DNA of 64,000 nt, taken from positions 3,348,001 to 3,412,000 of the forward strand of contig CM073193.1 of NCBI GenBank assembly GCA_037042915.1. The letters run 5' to 3'. Positions 32,508 through 42,895 of the stretch are shown one piece after another. The notes under the pieces are model-generated. The model did no database searches. It saw nothing but the letters and a program-made list of their open reading frames with translations, and was not told the DNA's origin. A program made the translations under genes and the position numbers. Every line of letters starts with the position of its first letter. The stretch's first letter is position 1. Source of the stretch: Auricularia sp. M13 (taxonomy: Eukaryota; Basidiomycota; Agaricomycetes; Auriculariales; Auriculariaceae).

Positions 32508-35500
32508 ATGGACACGCCCAGTGAACAGCTTCCCCCGCCTGCTGGCCCAGAGCCTGGCACACCGAATGACTCCGAGGAAGTGCTGGACACCGAGGACAAG
32601 ATCGAGCTGCAGGCCTTCCTCGAGCGCAAGGAATGGATAGAGGACAAATGTGCTGTGCGTCCTGCGCTTATGTACCCGCCGACCACGCTCTGAAACGGTC
32701 GTTCTCGTGGCAGCTGCTAGAGAACATGCCGCCCATAGAAGTCTTTGCCGGGCTCGAGCAGCTGCTGTCGTCCTCCGAGGACATGCCGGCCGGCCTCCCA
32801 ACGCGCAAGCAGCTCGAGGACTGGATCAAGGAACACGACGCAATAGAGAAAGAAACGGAGCAGTTTGATAGTGGAGAGATGATTCGACTCAAGAAATTCG
32901 CCAAAGGTGCGCGCTATATATTCCGGTCCAACCTGCCGCGCGCGGCTAACCCATCCAATCATGCAGCCGCCACCGAAAAGCATCTCTCGCCAGAGGACAC
33001 AGACCTCATAGAAGTTACGCTCACGACGCTGCTTGGCCTCGACAAATTGCTGCATCTCTTGCGCTCCCGCTCCGACACGCTCGAGCTGCTCGGTCTGCGC
33101 TTAACATGGGAAGAGCAGCGCATTGGAGCATGGAAAGACCGCCGCAAGCTCTTAGAAGACTTGCGGTTGTTTTTGGTCTCTCGTGCACGTTGGTCTCCTG
33201 CATCCTACGACGCCCTTGCCGCCACTATGGACAACGTGAACGGTGGCACCAGCAGCGTCGACCTTGCTGTGCTCAATCGCAGCGCCCGGTTCAAACATAC
33301 CGAAATGCTCTCCCACGATGCGGCACAATTTACCGGGCGCACCATTGCCCTACGAAACGCTTTCGTTACACCAGCTGGAAAGACTTTGGACAAACTCATC
33401 GAAGCGAGTACGCGAGGACCCGTGCCAGACGAGATTCTGGACGAGCAAGATCGGGTAGAAGATCAGTGTATTGTTGCACTCGAGGGGCTAGGCAAGTTCG
33501 CTATTAATACTGTTCATGCAATGGAAACGGTGCGCCATCGTCATCAACATTAGGCTCAAGCACTTATGCCTGTGCAGCGCTGATGAATTGTACGGGGAGC
33601 TCAAGAAAGACCAACTTACAGCTGACGCTCTGGAGTCGGAGATTCGCAATGCTCTTCTAAGCCATCCGACTTTGAAGCTGGACGTCGCGTTCTCTAGTCG
33701 GGCGCAGGCTCTGATACGACGCTTACAACTCATCGGCGACCCAAAGTCCATTTCCAGCTCATTCCCGCGTCCGGTCCATCCTCTGTTTCCTGATCAACAC
33801 GAAGCAAACGACGCCGTATCGACTTTACTTTCTGACGAGCTGCGGAATGCCCTGACACTTGCGCGTACTGCCGAAGCAAAGGCAAAGCAATACCACACCT
33901 CTCTCGTGGCTGTTCAGCGTGTGGAGGCAGCACGCGCAAAGATGGTGAAAGTGACCGAGTCACTTAACACCCTGGCTGCATTCTTTCAAGAGGGCGACCC
34001 CTCACAGCCAGAGGGCTCACTGCCCGACCTATCCGCTATCAGATGCCTGGAACCTGTTGCGCATTCAGCCTTCCTCGCCGTGTTGCCCTCAATGGCGTCG
34101 CGCATGCCGTCCCTGGAGACTGCAGCGTCCAGTGCCCTACACGAAGCCGAGTCCAGCCTTCTCACACTCCCATCCCATGGTATCGACTCCCAGTTCCGGT
34201 CAGCGACTTCTGCAGAGAAGGACCAGCTTATCCAGGCCAGGGCCAACGCAGTCCGGGCAAAATCCCGTGCCATGAGCCTTTCCAACGATCTCAAAGCCAC
34301 GCGAACTGTGTGGACTTCCGTTGCAGACATTACCTCCGATCTCGACAGCATTCAGGAAGACATATTGTCGACGTTGAACCGTCAGCGTTGGCGCAGCCAA
34401 CTCTCGTCCAATGGTGCTCCCCTCACGCCAGAGAGTCCTCCTGCGTCCTTGCCGCCAGTCAAGTACTCGCCCGCCGACATCAACGAACGCATTGTTGCGG
34501 CGAAGCAACGAATCGATAAAGAGGTTTTCTCCGCACTCCATTCGCTGGCCCCACGCATTCCTGCCAGTCTTGGGGACCATCTACAGGCCACGGCAGCAAC
34601 CCTTCGCGACATGGCCGACGGCGTTCAGAAACTGACAAGCGTCTGGGACATGGTCATCCGCCAAGCTAAGGCCATGGAGGAGATTCACGATGAAGTCCAT
34701 TGCTCGAGAATGGCATCGATACCGCCAAGATGCGGATATCTGACGCGGAGAAGGCTATACTAGCTTGCCCTGGCGACATGGACAGCATTCGCGCAACTGA
34801 GGCAGACCAAGATGCCGTCGTTTCCCAGCAGCGTCAGCTTGTGCATTCATTCGTCGACAAGCTCGCCGCCCGCGTACCGCTCGTCACTAGGTCGGATTCG
34901 GCGATTGCATCATTGACGAAAGCAATTGCATCGGCGGAGAACGACTCGCTACCCCGTGCACGACCCCGTCGTCTCTCTACCGCGTCGTCACCGCCCGACC
35001 TTGCCGCGCTTGATACCGCTGTTCGCTCAGATGCAAATGGCCTGGCTATGAACGTGACCAGCAGCCTCCATACGCTCGAGCTTGCGTTGGAGCATCTGAA
35101 GGTCGCTGGCCTGGCTGTGGCTGCCGACCGCGCCATGCAGCCGTGGCTTGCTGATTTGCAAGCCACCGAGCAGGAAACACGGGAGCTACAGCAAACCCTT
35201 AGCACGCTCGTCTCCGATCCGAACGACCAGCTTCTTGCCAGCTTAGTGGAAATTAAGACGAATGCCCTAGGTCTTTCTACCCGGCGCACGCAGTTGAGCC
35301 GGTCGAGGTCCCCTGTCCGCGACGCGATTCATCAAATGCAGACCACGGCCAGCGCACTGGGGTCGGTTGCGCAGGAGGAAATGGTCTCGCGACGTCTGCG
35401 CCTGTTCGAGGATGCCGAGCGCAGACTAGATGCCCTCGACGCCAGCATTGCTTGTCTCGTGGACGCTGCTGAGCAAGCCCATGTAAATGAGCTTGAGCGG

Positions 35501-37950
35501 CTCCGTCTTATTGAGAAAGAGCGACTGCGCAAGGAGGAAGAGGAACGCCTACGGCTTGAGGAAGAGGAACGACTGCGACTCCAGGAGGAGGAACGCCTTC
35601 GCAAAGAGGAGGAAGAACGACTGCGGCTAGAGCAAGAGGATCGCTTACGGCGTGAGCAAGCCCGTCTGCGCCTCGAGGAGGAGGAACGTTTACGCCTCGA
35701 GGAAGAACGGCGCCAAGAAGAGGAGCGGCTTCAACGCGAAGCAGCCGAGCGTCAGAGGCTTGCTGAAGAGGAACGTCGACGTCGCGAGGAAGAAGAGCGT
35801 CTGCGTTTGGCGGAGGAAGACGCGCGTCGTCTTGCAGAAGCTGAAGCCTTGCGTGTCGCCGCTGAGGAGCGCGCTCGTCAGGAGGCCGAAGCACAGCGCC
35901 AGAAAGCAGACGAGGAACGACGGCTTGCTGAGGCAGCCGAGCGTACTCTGCGGGAGGCACAAGAAGCCCGCGAGCGCGAGGAAGCAGAAGAGCGCCAGCG
36001 CAAGGAGGAAGAGGAACGTTTGCGTGCGGAAGAGATGGATCGCGTGGTCGAACTCAACTGGGATCATCAACGTGAGATCGACGATCGCTCCTTCGTCGAC
36101 CATGGTGACTCCATCGACGCATTCGATGAAGGTAATGGCTATTTTCAGAGATGCAACCTTACTCATCCGACCCCAGCCGAACCTGGAAACACGAGTGTGG
36201 CTTTCCCGACCGCCTCTTCACCTGTCCCCGACGCGTCTTCACACCGTGCGGCGCAGCTGCGAGCACAACTCAGCGCATTACGCATTCTTGAAATGTCGAA
36301 ACCTTTGGCAGGTTCCACTCTGGCGCCTCACAAGGACGTCGAACGTGTCCGTGCCGAGTTTACCGCCTTGGCCGCAGAAATCGTTTCCACGTTGGCTGCC
36401 TATGCCGATAGTGGCGATGACGAAGTCGACCTCCTGCGGCACGATTGGGAACTATGCTCTGCTGCTCTGCCTCGTCTACAACTGCTCGGCAAGCTCGCAG
36501 ATCGCATCTTAGAGTGCGATAATGCATTGAGCGACCTACTCGAACACGTCGACTTCTATCCTGTCGCACCGTCACGTAATCTGCTCGCCAGTCACAGGTC
36601 TGAACAAAAGCTTTCTCCCGAGGAGCAGCTCCAAGCTCGCATTTCCTTCACCAAGCAGGCCCTCGAAGACATGCAGAGCGATTTTAATGCTGTCGCCGAA
36701 GATGCATGCGCTGTTCATGAGCGGGACCGCATTCTCCAGACTTGGAACGAACTCTACGACATGAGTATGGACAGACTCTCCGGGCGTCGCTCCCGCGCTC
36801 CAAGTGTGGCAGAATCGGCCTGCAGCGCATCTTCGAGCACGAGTCGAGTTATGGGCCCACCGTCTCAACCGCGACCACGAAACCGTAGCACCATGTCAAT
36901 GGGGAATGGGAAACCACTCAATGCTGCACTTGCTACTCCTCGCAGAGCATCGAAGGGGTCTACCGATTTCCTTGCCCGGCCATCCAGCAAGATGTCGCTC
37001 CGTTCGGTTTCCGGACCTATGTCCACAGCCTCTGGCTCCAGCCTGCACAGTTCAACCTTCGCCTCTCGGCAGCGCACAACCAGCCTTTCCTCTCAGGCAT
37101 CTAGTACGCCTGTCAGGCGTCGAGATACTTCACCAGTGCGAGTACCAAGTTCAGCAGCACGTATGAGCCGTCGTGTAGCCTCACCAAGTCCTTCTCTATC
37201 TTCAACCAACTCGAAGACATCGCCCAGGTCGACGTTCGCGCGCGCCCCCAGGTTCTCGTTCTCCACGCCGTCGGCTCCGAAGCCCAAACGGAAACCATAC
37301 GTTCCAAATTCGAAGAGCAAGTTGGATGTTGCTGTCGGTGAGGTTGTGAACAAGCTTCCCGAGGACATGGCTATCCACATGGAGCCAGTCGGATGGAAAG
37401 ACAACAGTGGCAAGTACTGGATCGGAGACGCGGACCCAAAATTGTGCTTCTGTCGTATTCTGCGCTCGCAGACTGTCATGGTCCGCGTTGGAGGCGGTTG
37501 GGTCGAACTGTCTCGGTATGATTGATGACTAGTCATTCATGAACCTGGTACTAACTCTTCCGTAGATTTATTCAGAATCATTTCGTAAATCTATACCGCC
37601 TTATGCCAGAACCGACGACACAAAAACCGGCTCAGGAGGAAAAGTGGATCAGCTCCGCCACACTTTTGCAAGCGAGCGAGACGACGGCCGAAGATGCATG
37701 GAAGCCTCCAAAGACTCCAGAACCGAGGACGCCCCACATGCCATCGTTTTCGCTTTCGACCCCAAGTGGCACCAGTCCCCGCTCCGTCCCATCCTCTGGC
37801 GGTTCACCACTTACGCCTCTTCAGTTTATGAGGCGAGCGGAAGAGCACCTCATTCTTCCGCCCGCTACTCCTGGTCGCTCACCATCGCGGTTGAAGAAGG
37901 CTGCGCCTAGCGTGCCTTCCACACCAGCTCGCCCTGTTTGGCGACCTTGA
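32508..37950 (+). CDS. Large GAR (Gas2-related) domain coiled-coil protein
   Basis: The protein is about 1,750 residues. The N-terminal half is helical with spectrin-like segments (IELQAFLERKEWIEDKCA, LRLTWEEQRIGAWKDRRKLL). The middle (35500-36040) is an extreme Glu/Arg coiled coil built of repeated RLRLEEEERLRLQEEE-type units. A Ser/Pro/Arg-rich basic region follows, then a C-terminal GAR domain: KLDVAVGEVVNKLPEDMAIH, GKYWIGDADPKLCFCRILRS, TVMVRVGGGWVELSR. After an intron at 37516-37565 the tail ends TPARPVWRP. GAR domains bind microtubules, so a cytoskeletal linker role is likely. At 34700-34701 the frame shifts by one: EIHDEVH continues as LLENGIDTAKMRISDAEKAI in the next frame. The junction near 33530-33590 was not fully resolved. 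Confidence 0.78.
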
Positions 37951-38155
37951 TTCACGCACTTCGCAACGGGATTAATTGGACAGGCACAGTCGTCTGCTGT
38001 CGAAACTGTAATTATTAGCTCTAGCATCATGTATCTTTGCATCTCCCTATAACCCATATATACACAAGCGCAATCTGCTGCACATTTTGTAGACCATGAC
38101 GCATTGCCGGTAATGTCCGACTGCCCGCTGACATCTTGTTCTCGCGACACCAACC
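37951..38155. promoter_or_regulatory. Presumed HEI10 promoter region
   Basis: About 200 bases between the GAR gene stop and the HEI10 start at 38156. It is AT-richer than the flanking coding DNA; no specific element was identified. Confidence 0.35.
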
Positions 38156-39839
38156 ATGGAATCGGACCTACGCTGCAACAGGCTTACTTGTCGACAAGGG
38201 TATGCAAGTACGCTCTCAGCTAGTGTCGGACGATATTGAGAGCGACTATAGCCTGGTTGATAAGGCAGTTGTGGTGCGCTGCGCGCCATTCTCACGCCAC
38301 ATCAACCTGAATAACGCGTTCAGACGACATGTTCACACATATTCTGCAGTTAGCTGTAGATTCAAACGATTTTATACCCTTCTGACGCGTGTATCGACGC
38401 GTTACAACAGTCGACTGCGCCAACGAATTGTTCACAGCAGCGCAGGCAAGCGCCACGTTACCTGCAACTCTCTATGCCTGAGCCGCTCTAGATCTGTCCA
38501 GCATGCGAAACTTCACTTTCTGAACCGTGAGTTCCTGAAAATATCATGCAGTACGATCGTTTACCCACGCAGTGACGATTGCGTTGTGCGTGAGCCCGAC
38601 ACATTGCTCGGCCGCACTCACTTGCCACTAGATTGCTTCGCTACATCCTACCAACGATTACAAGACTGTATGTTCGCGATTCCAATCATTGCACACATTG
38701 ACATCGGTCTCTCAGTCTGTCCTATCCGGCCTCGCTCCTTCAACAATTCTTGAAATTTGCTCGCGGTATGTTTGAGTAGCCACAGACATGGCATACACCC
38801 TCATAGAGCCAGAGCGGTTTCATTTTGGTCCTATCAAATCCATCAGGAACAGTAAGATTCACGTTAAAGCCACGCATTTGTGGTATTTGTACTAAAGCTT
38901 CACCAGGGCTTTTCAGCAAGCCGTACTCAAGAATGCAACCGAGAGGTCTACGCAAATGCAGAAACAGCTTGACAATGTCATAAGAGAAGGTGCCAAAACT
39001 AGTTTCTTCCAATATCTGTGCTACAATTTAATTTTCAGCCAATACCGAACTATCGCTTTTGAATGCAAAGGTCGCCAGTGCGTTTCCACCACTCTTTATT
39101 CTTCCTCGTATACTCCGACGGTAGATAGATCTCGAACGTGAACTGGAGCTAGAGAGACGCAAGGCACGCGAACTGCACGAATCGTCGAGGGAGAAGGACA
39201 AGGAATACGCAAAGCTAAAGGTGTGATTTCCACAATGATTTGTAACCTCCGAACGTCTATATCCCTCATACACCGGTAGAACCAATACGACAAGATAAAG
39301 CGCAAGGCCTTGATGAATCCGTCGGCGATGGCTGGAGGGAGCCAGACCGAACCCGTCAATAACACATCGCCCGCGCCAAACATGGGCTTCATGAATACTG
39401 CAGTATTTCCGGCACTTGTTAGGGTGGTTCCAACCTGATACGGCCCCCCCTCAGGTGCACGGGACGCCGGCAAGGGACAACCACGCTCAGACTCGCAACC
39501 ATAACCCCTGGGTCAACCCGAACACCGTGAAGAATACCGCTCAGCGCCAGCCTTTCGGAATGGGCAAGCAGTTTGGGATGTCGATGCCAGACGCGTCCGC
39601 AAGCACCGAGGAAGTCGAAACGCTTCTCGGCGTACCTATATCCAGGCAGCAGGCGCCGCCGACACGTGCGTTCAGCTTCAGAGCAGCCCTTGGCAATTTC
39701 GCGTCGGCACCTGCTGGTCAAAAGGGTGCGTACTCGCACGCTCCAGGTGGCCGCTGAAATCAGTTGTCTAGTCATGGCCACACCGTCGCGCCGTGCCAGT
39801 GGCAGAGGCTTCAAACCTGCTGGCTTCAATAACGGTTGA
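38156..39839 (+). CDS. HEI10: HEI10-type RING E3 ligase for meiotic crossovers
   Basis: This is the fungal relative of HEI10/CCNB1IP1, a SUMO/ubiquitin E3 that marks crossover sites on the synaptonemal complex. I joined 15 exons of 44, 22, 25, 35, 35, 13, 36, 50, 39, 83, 39, 92, 123, 271 and 68 bases, giving 324 residues with all phases consistent. The RING reads LRCNRLTC, then VVTTCSHIFCIDCA and ICPACE (C-x4-C, C-x-H-x2-C-x2-C, C-x2-C). The family signatures SEPDDCV, LHPTNDYKTSVLSGLAPSTI and AVSFWSYQIHQE follow. A coiled coil comes next (QMQKQLDNVIREANTELSLL, EKDKEYAKLKNQYDKIKRKA), and the tail ends RRASGRGFKPAGFNNG. The intron after exon 4 uses a GC donor (CAG|GCAAGC, 38446-38491). Ordinary ORF search does not show this gene. 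Confidence 0.9.
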
Positions 39840-40943
39840 GGGGCTGATTGCGATGAAGCATGTGCACAACTGTGAGGATTACATTCAATACAGGATGAGC
39901 GATAAATACACCATCTGGATTGTACGGTTGTTGGCGTGTGAAATGCCAGACTGGAGATCGGAATGCAATCGTGATGCAAACAAAGTAGGAAGAGCCAAGC
40001 TATTGTGAAAGAAGACGACTGTCGATATCTTTGTCCTCAGAGACTTTTTTGGATTCTTTTGAACATGTAGTTTTTGAGGGTAGATCTTGGGTTTTGTTTT
40101 TGCGTTGGACTTGCGGGGGACCGTACGTGTAAACTCCGATCGCCGGTCACTTGACTGAGTTGACTCTGTATCAATGCGTGCGCCGTTGCTCGGCTTGCAA
40201 ACGGTCACGCCTGCTTATGTGCCGTCTGATTTTTGTGAGTTCCATATAAACTTCCTAATACCCGACTATCCCTCCAGAGCAAGCAAGGGGTCTTCTCATT
40301 TTGCTTCCGGGATATCACGTTGGTTAGTTAGTCCAGCCGGTGTGCATCTTACCAAAAAAAAAGATTGAGCTAAAAATATGCGGAATTATGGCACTTGGAA
40401 GTGCAGGTAGGAGTTCGAGAAACTCCTGTGAGCAGAAACACGCTCAGGGACCCAGCCAATCATCTGAACATCAGAGTTTACTGACCTCAGCCTTGGGATT
40501 GAGTCCTTCAGGTCCGGATCTGTCAGGGTATAGATCCGGATATGCCAAATCGGGAAGTCCGGAAGCAAATCAGTTAGTTAGTCCTGGCTCAGAGGGTTTA
40601 CAAGAAAAAACGACGTGATATTCATAATTTTAATTGTGGTGATCCCTTGAGAGCAAGAGATTTAAACAATCCCTAAACCTGCATCCCGCGAGTCTTAGCT
40701 GTGATTTGCTTCGCTCAGACGGGAATACGTGCTGGTGCACAGATCACCCGCAAGGCGTCGCACCCTGATAATGGGTGAAAACACATGGAACAATTGATTT
40801 TGTGTGAGTTGACTGTGGCGAGAGGCTAAAAAAAGCTTGCATGTGGGAAGAACAGATCCTAGACTGGTCTTCTTCGGTTCTCTCCGGCCGGTTGTTTCCG
40901 CTTCTTTCCCCAGTTGAGCTCCCTTGCAGCACTTGCTCTACAA
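39840..40943. other. AT-rich intergenic, no gene seen
   Basis: About 1.1 kb without a supported gene. The DNA becomes AT-richer than the block to the left. A direct repeat TTAGTTAGTCC occurs at about 40323 and again near 40572, suggesting old duplication or a small mobile-element relic, but no ORF or terminal structure supports a named element. Confidence 0.4.
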
Positions 40944-41361
40944 ATGTCGTCGCCCTCTACGCCCCCAGACCCGCTAGACCCTTCGACACCACCCTCTATG
41001 CAATCCTCTCCTACTTTCGTTTCAGTGCACTATGACCACGGTTCGTGTGTGTTCCAGATAAAATTTTACGCTGTGGTTAACACATGGTGCAGCCCATCCG
41101 CCTGATGGCTGTGTATGCAATCCTTGCCCCTTCCATGTCCCCTACACGAATGGCGAGGTCGATTTGTTGCAGGATACGTTCGTACGACTCGAGGCACTGT
41201 TTATCAGTCTCCAGGACAGGATGACTGCCATTGGAGTCCAAGCTTCCACCACTGCCTCTTGGGAGCGTGCGTTGGCCGTGATCCATCTTCTTGCCACCGA
41301 AAACGATGTTATGCGTCGTATGCTGTTTGACTACACCAATGACATCTTACGCCGTATGTAG
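40944..41361 (+). CDS. Possible small unknown protein
   Basis: Two exons with a plausible intron (41041-41092, GTTCGT...GTGCAG). Exon 1 starts MSSPSTPPDPLDPSTPPSMQ. Exon 2 reads HPPDGCVCNPCPFH, with four residues of a Cys/His pattern, then an amphipathic helical part (VRLEALFISLQDRMTAIGVQ, WERALAVIHLLATENDV) and ends DILRRM. About 120 residues in total. No family was recognised. The neighbourhood is repetitive, so it may belong to an unrecognised mobile element. Confidence 0.4.
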
Positions 41362-41603
41362 TATGGGCTGTCACTTGCGACTATGATCAAAAACGTTTTG
41401 CGTAGTATGTAGTTTGGTTTACTGCTGGTACACACAATTCCAAAATATACGTCAATCCAGGACACTGCCGATGCGAGGCAATCGAGACTCTTGCGGCCAA
41501 GCACACTCGAATGAATAAGTACCTGTATTGATTGTGTTGTACATCAAGCATTCAGCTTCCTGGAGATTAAGGGAATGTAGCAGAACGAGCACACATGTAT
41601 TGC

Positions 41604-41885
41604 TCATCCAATGATGCCAAAGTCTTCCTCCCCTTCATCATTAGAACCCAAGGACGAATAGATCTTATGCCAACAGTCGTAACATAAAGTTTTCTTTTTT
41701 ACATCCGGCTGCAGTATTAAGAGTCCACCCTTTAGCTGCATGCACAAATTCATGCAATCATGATGCTCCATCGTATGACAGACGCTCCAAATGCAGCGGC
41801 GATGCATGCAGTCATGCTGCCTGATTGGTCTACAGTTGCTGTGTTGGCAGACGAAAATGATGCGGCGTGTCATGCTGAAGCACAT
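41604..41885 (-). CDS. Possible Cys/His-rich small protein
   Basis: This open frame of 93 codons on the minus strand has eleven Cys and several His residues in the first two thirds (FVCQHSNCRPIRQHDCMHRR, VCHTMEHHDCMNLCMQ). KKTLCYDCWHKIYSSLG and an acidic end EGEEDFGIIG follow. The pattern suggests zinc binding but matches no family I know. An upstream exon could exist, and it could also be chance or a relic. Confidence 0.3.
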   Translation of the reverse strand: MCFSMTRRIIFVCQHSNCRPIRQHDCMHRRCIWSVCHTMEHHDCMNLCMQLKGGLLILQPDVKKKTLCYDCWHKIYSSLGSNDEGEEDFGIIG

Positions 41886-42239
41886 GCTGGAGGACGATAT
41901 TTGAAAATGGAGATAGAGTTTGACGGGTGTAAGGGTTTGGACTCAGCAGGCAGCAAAACCGCTTATATATGTTGGGCTACAATGAGGTGAGTCATCGGCT
42001 GTGAGAACGTCCTAATGGAGGTGCTGGATGCCATATAATATCCCAGATCTTTGGCTGGCCCATCCATTTCTGATGAGTACTGGTACGCTGCACCTGGGGG
42101 GCTATGGACTGCCCTTCCCAGTCACTCAGTCATCTGCAGACCCAATCAACAGAGAAAATCGACAACATCTATTCAATAAGACCGGTAAGGGTATTTCGGT
42201 GTTGTGTGTTCAGTGGTTCTCACAGTATCATGTCCGACA

Positions 42240-42895
42240 AGACAGCACCACAGGGGAAAATATGCGCAGCAGGCATGTGAACATAGCACAGTTTCGGATA
42301 GTGCCTCCCGAACTGGGTCAGATGCGTCAGGTACCAGTCAGCGTGGCTTGACTGCTGCGCAGCTGCATCAGACTTGACTCAATGGCATGTGAGACATGTG
42401 GGGTCATGTGCCACAGGGGCAAAACGTGCGCAGCAGGCACATAGACATAGCACAGTTTCAGATAGTGCCTCCCAAACTGGGCCAGATGCGTCAGGTACCA
42501 TGGATCAGCATGACTTGACTGCTGCGCAGCTGCATCAGACTGGACTCAATGACTTGTGGGACATGTGGGGTCATGCGCCACAGGGGCAAAACGTGCGCAG
42601 CAGGCACATGGACATAGCACAGTTTCAGATAGTGCCTCCCAAACTGGGCCAGATGCGTCAGGTACCATGGATCAGCGTGACTTGACTGCTGCGCAGCTGC
42701 ATCAGACTTGACTCAATGACGTGTGAGACATGTGGGGTCATGCACCACAGGGGCAAAAGAAGTGCAGCAGGCACATGGACATAGCACAGTTTCAGATAGT
42801 GCCTCCCAAACTGGGCCAGATGCGTCAGGTACCATGGATCAGCATGACTTGACTGCTGCGCAGCTGCATCAGACTTGACTCAAATCTGATGATGT
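42240..42895 (+). repeat. Tandem satellite-like array, unit about 164-167 bases
   Basis: Nearly four copies of one unit lie head to tail. The marker ACATAGCACAGTTTC begins at about 42281, 42445, 42612 and 42779, giving spacings of 164, 167 and 167. Other shared blocks are CTGGGCCAGATGCGTCAGGT, ACTTGACTGCTGCGCAGCTG and GACATGTGGGGTCATG. The first copy is the most divergent. The period is not a multiple of three, so the in-frame peptide seen in one copy is not maintained. It lies about 1.4 kb from the protease-like end of the Helitron. Confidence 0.92.

Noticed and set aside
28086-34701. Programmed ribosomal frameshifting as explanation of STE14 and GAR frame changes
   Set aside because: No slippery heptamer with a downstream pseudoknot was seen, and the same one-base pattern in many unrelated genes is better explained by consensus deletions.
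38136-38753. Plus-strand ORF of 205 codons
   Set aside because: It reads through the introns of HEI10 in a wrong frame; the spliced RING gene explains the same DNA far better.
38740-39012. Minus-strand ORF of 90 codons
   Set aside because: It is antisense to HEI10 exons 8-10, so it is taken as a shadow.
42374-42685. ORF of 103 codons within the satellite array
   Set aside because: The repeat period (164-167) is not a multiple of three, so the peptide repeat is not preserved between copies.
42240-42895. CRISPR-like array
   Set aside because: Units of about 165 bases without distinct spacers in a eukaryotic genome are a satellite, not a CRISPR array.
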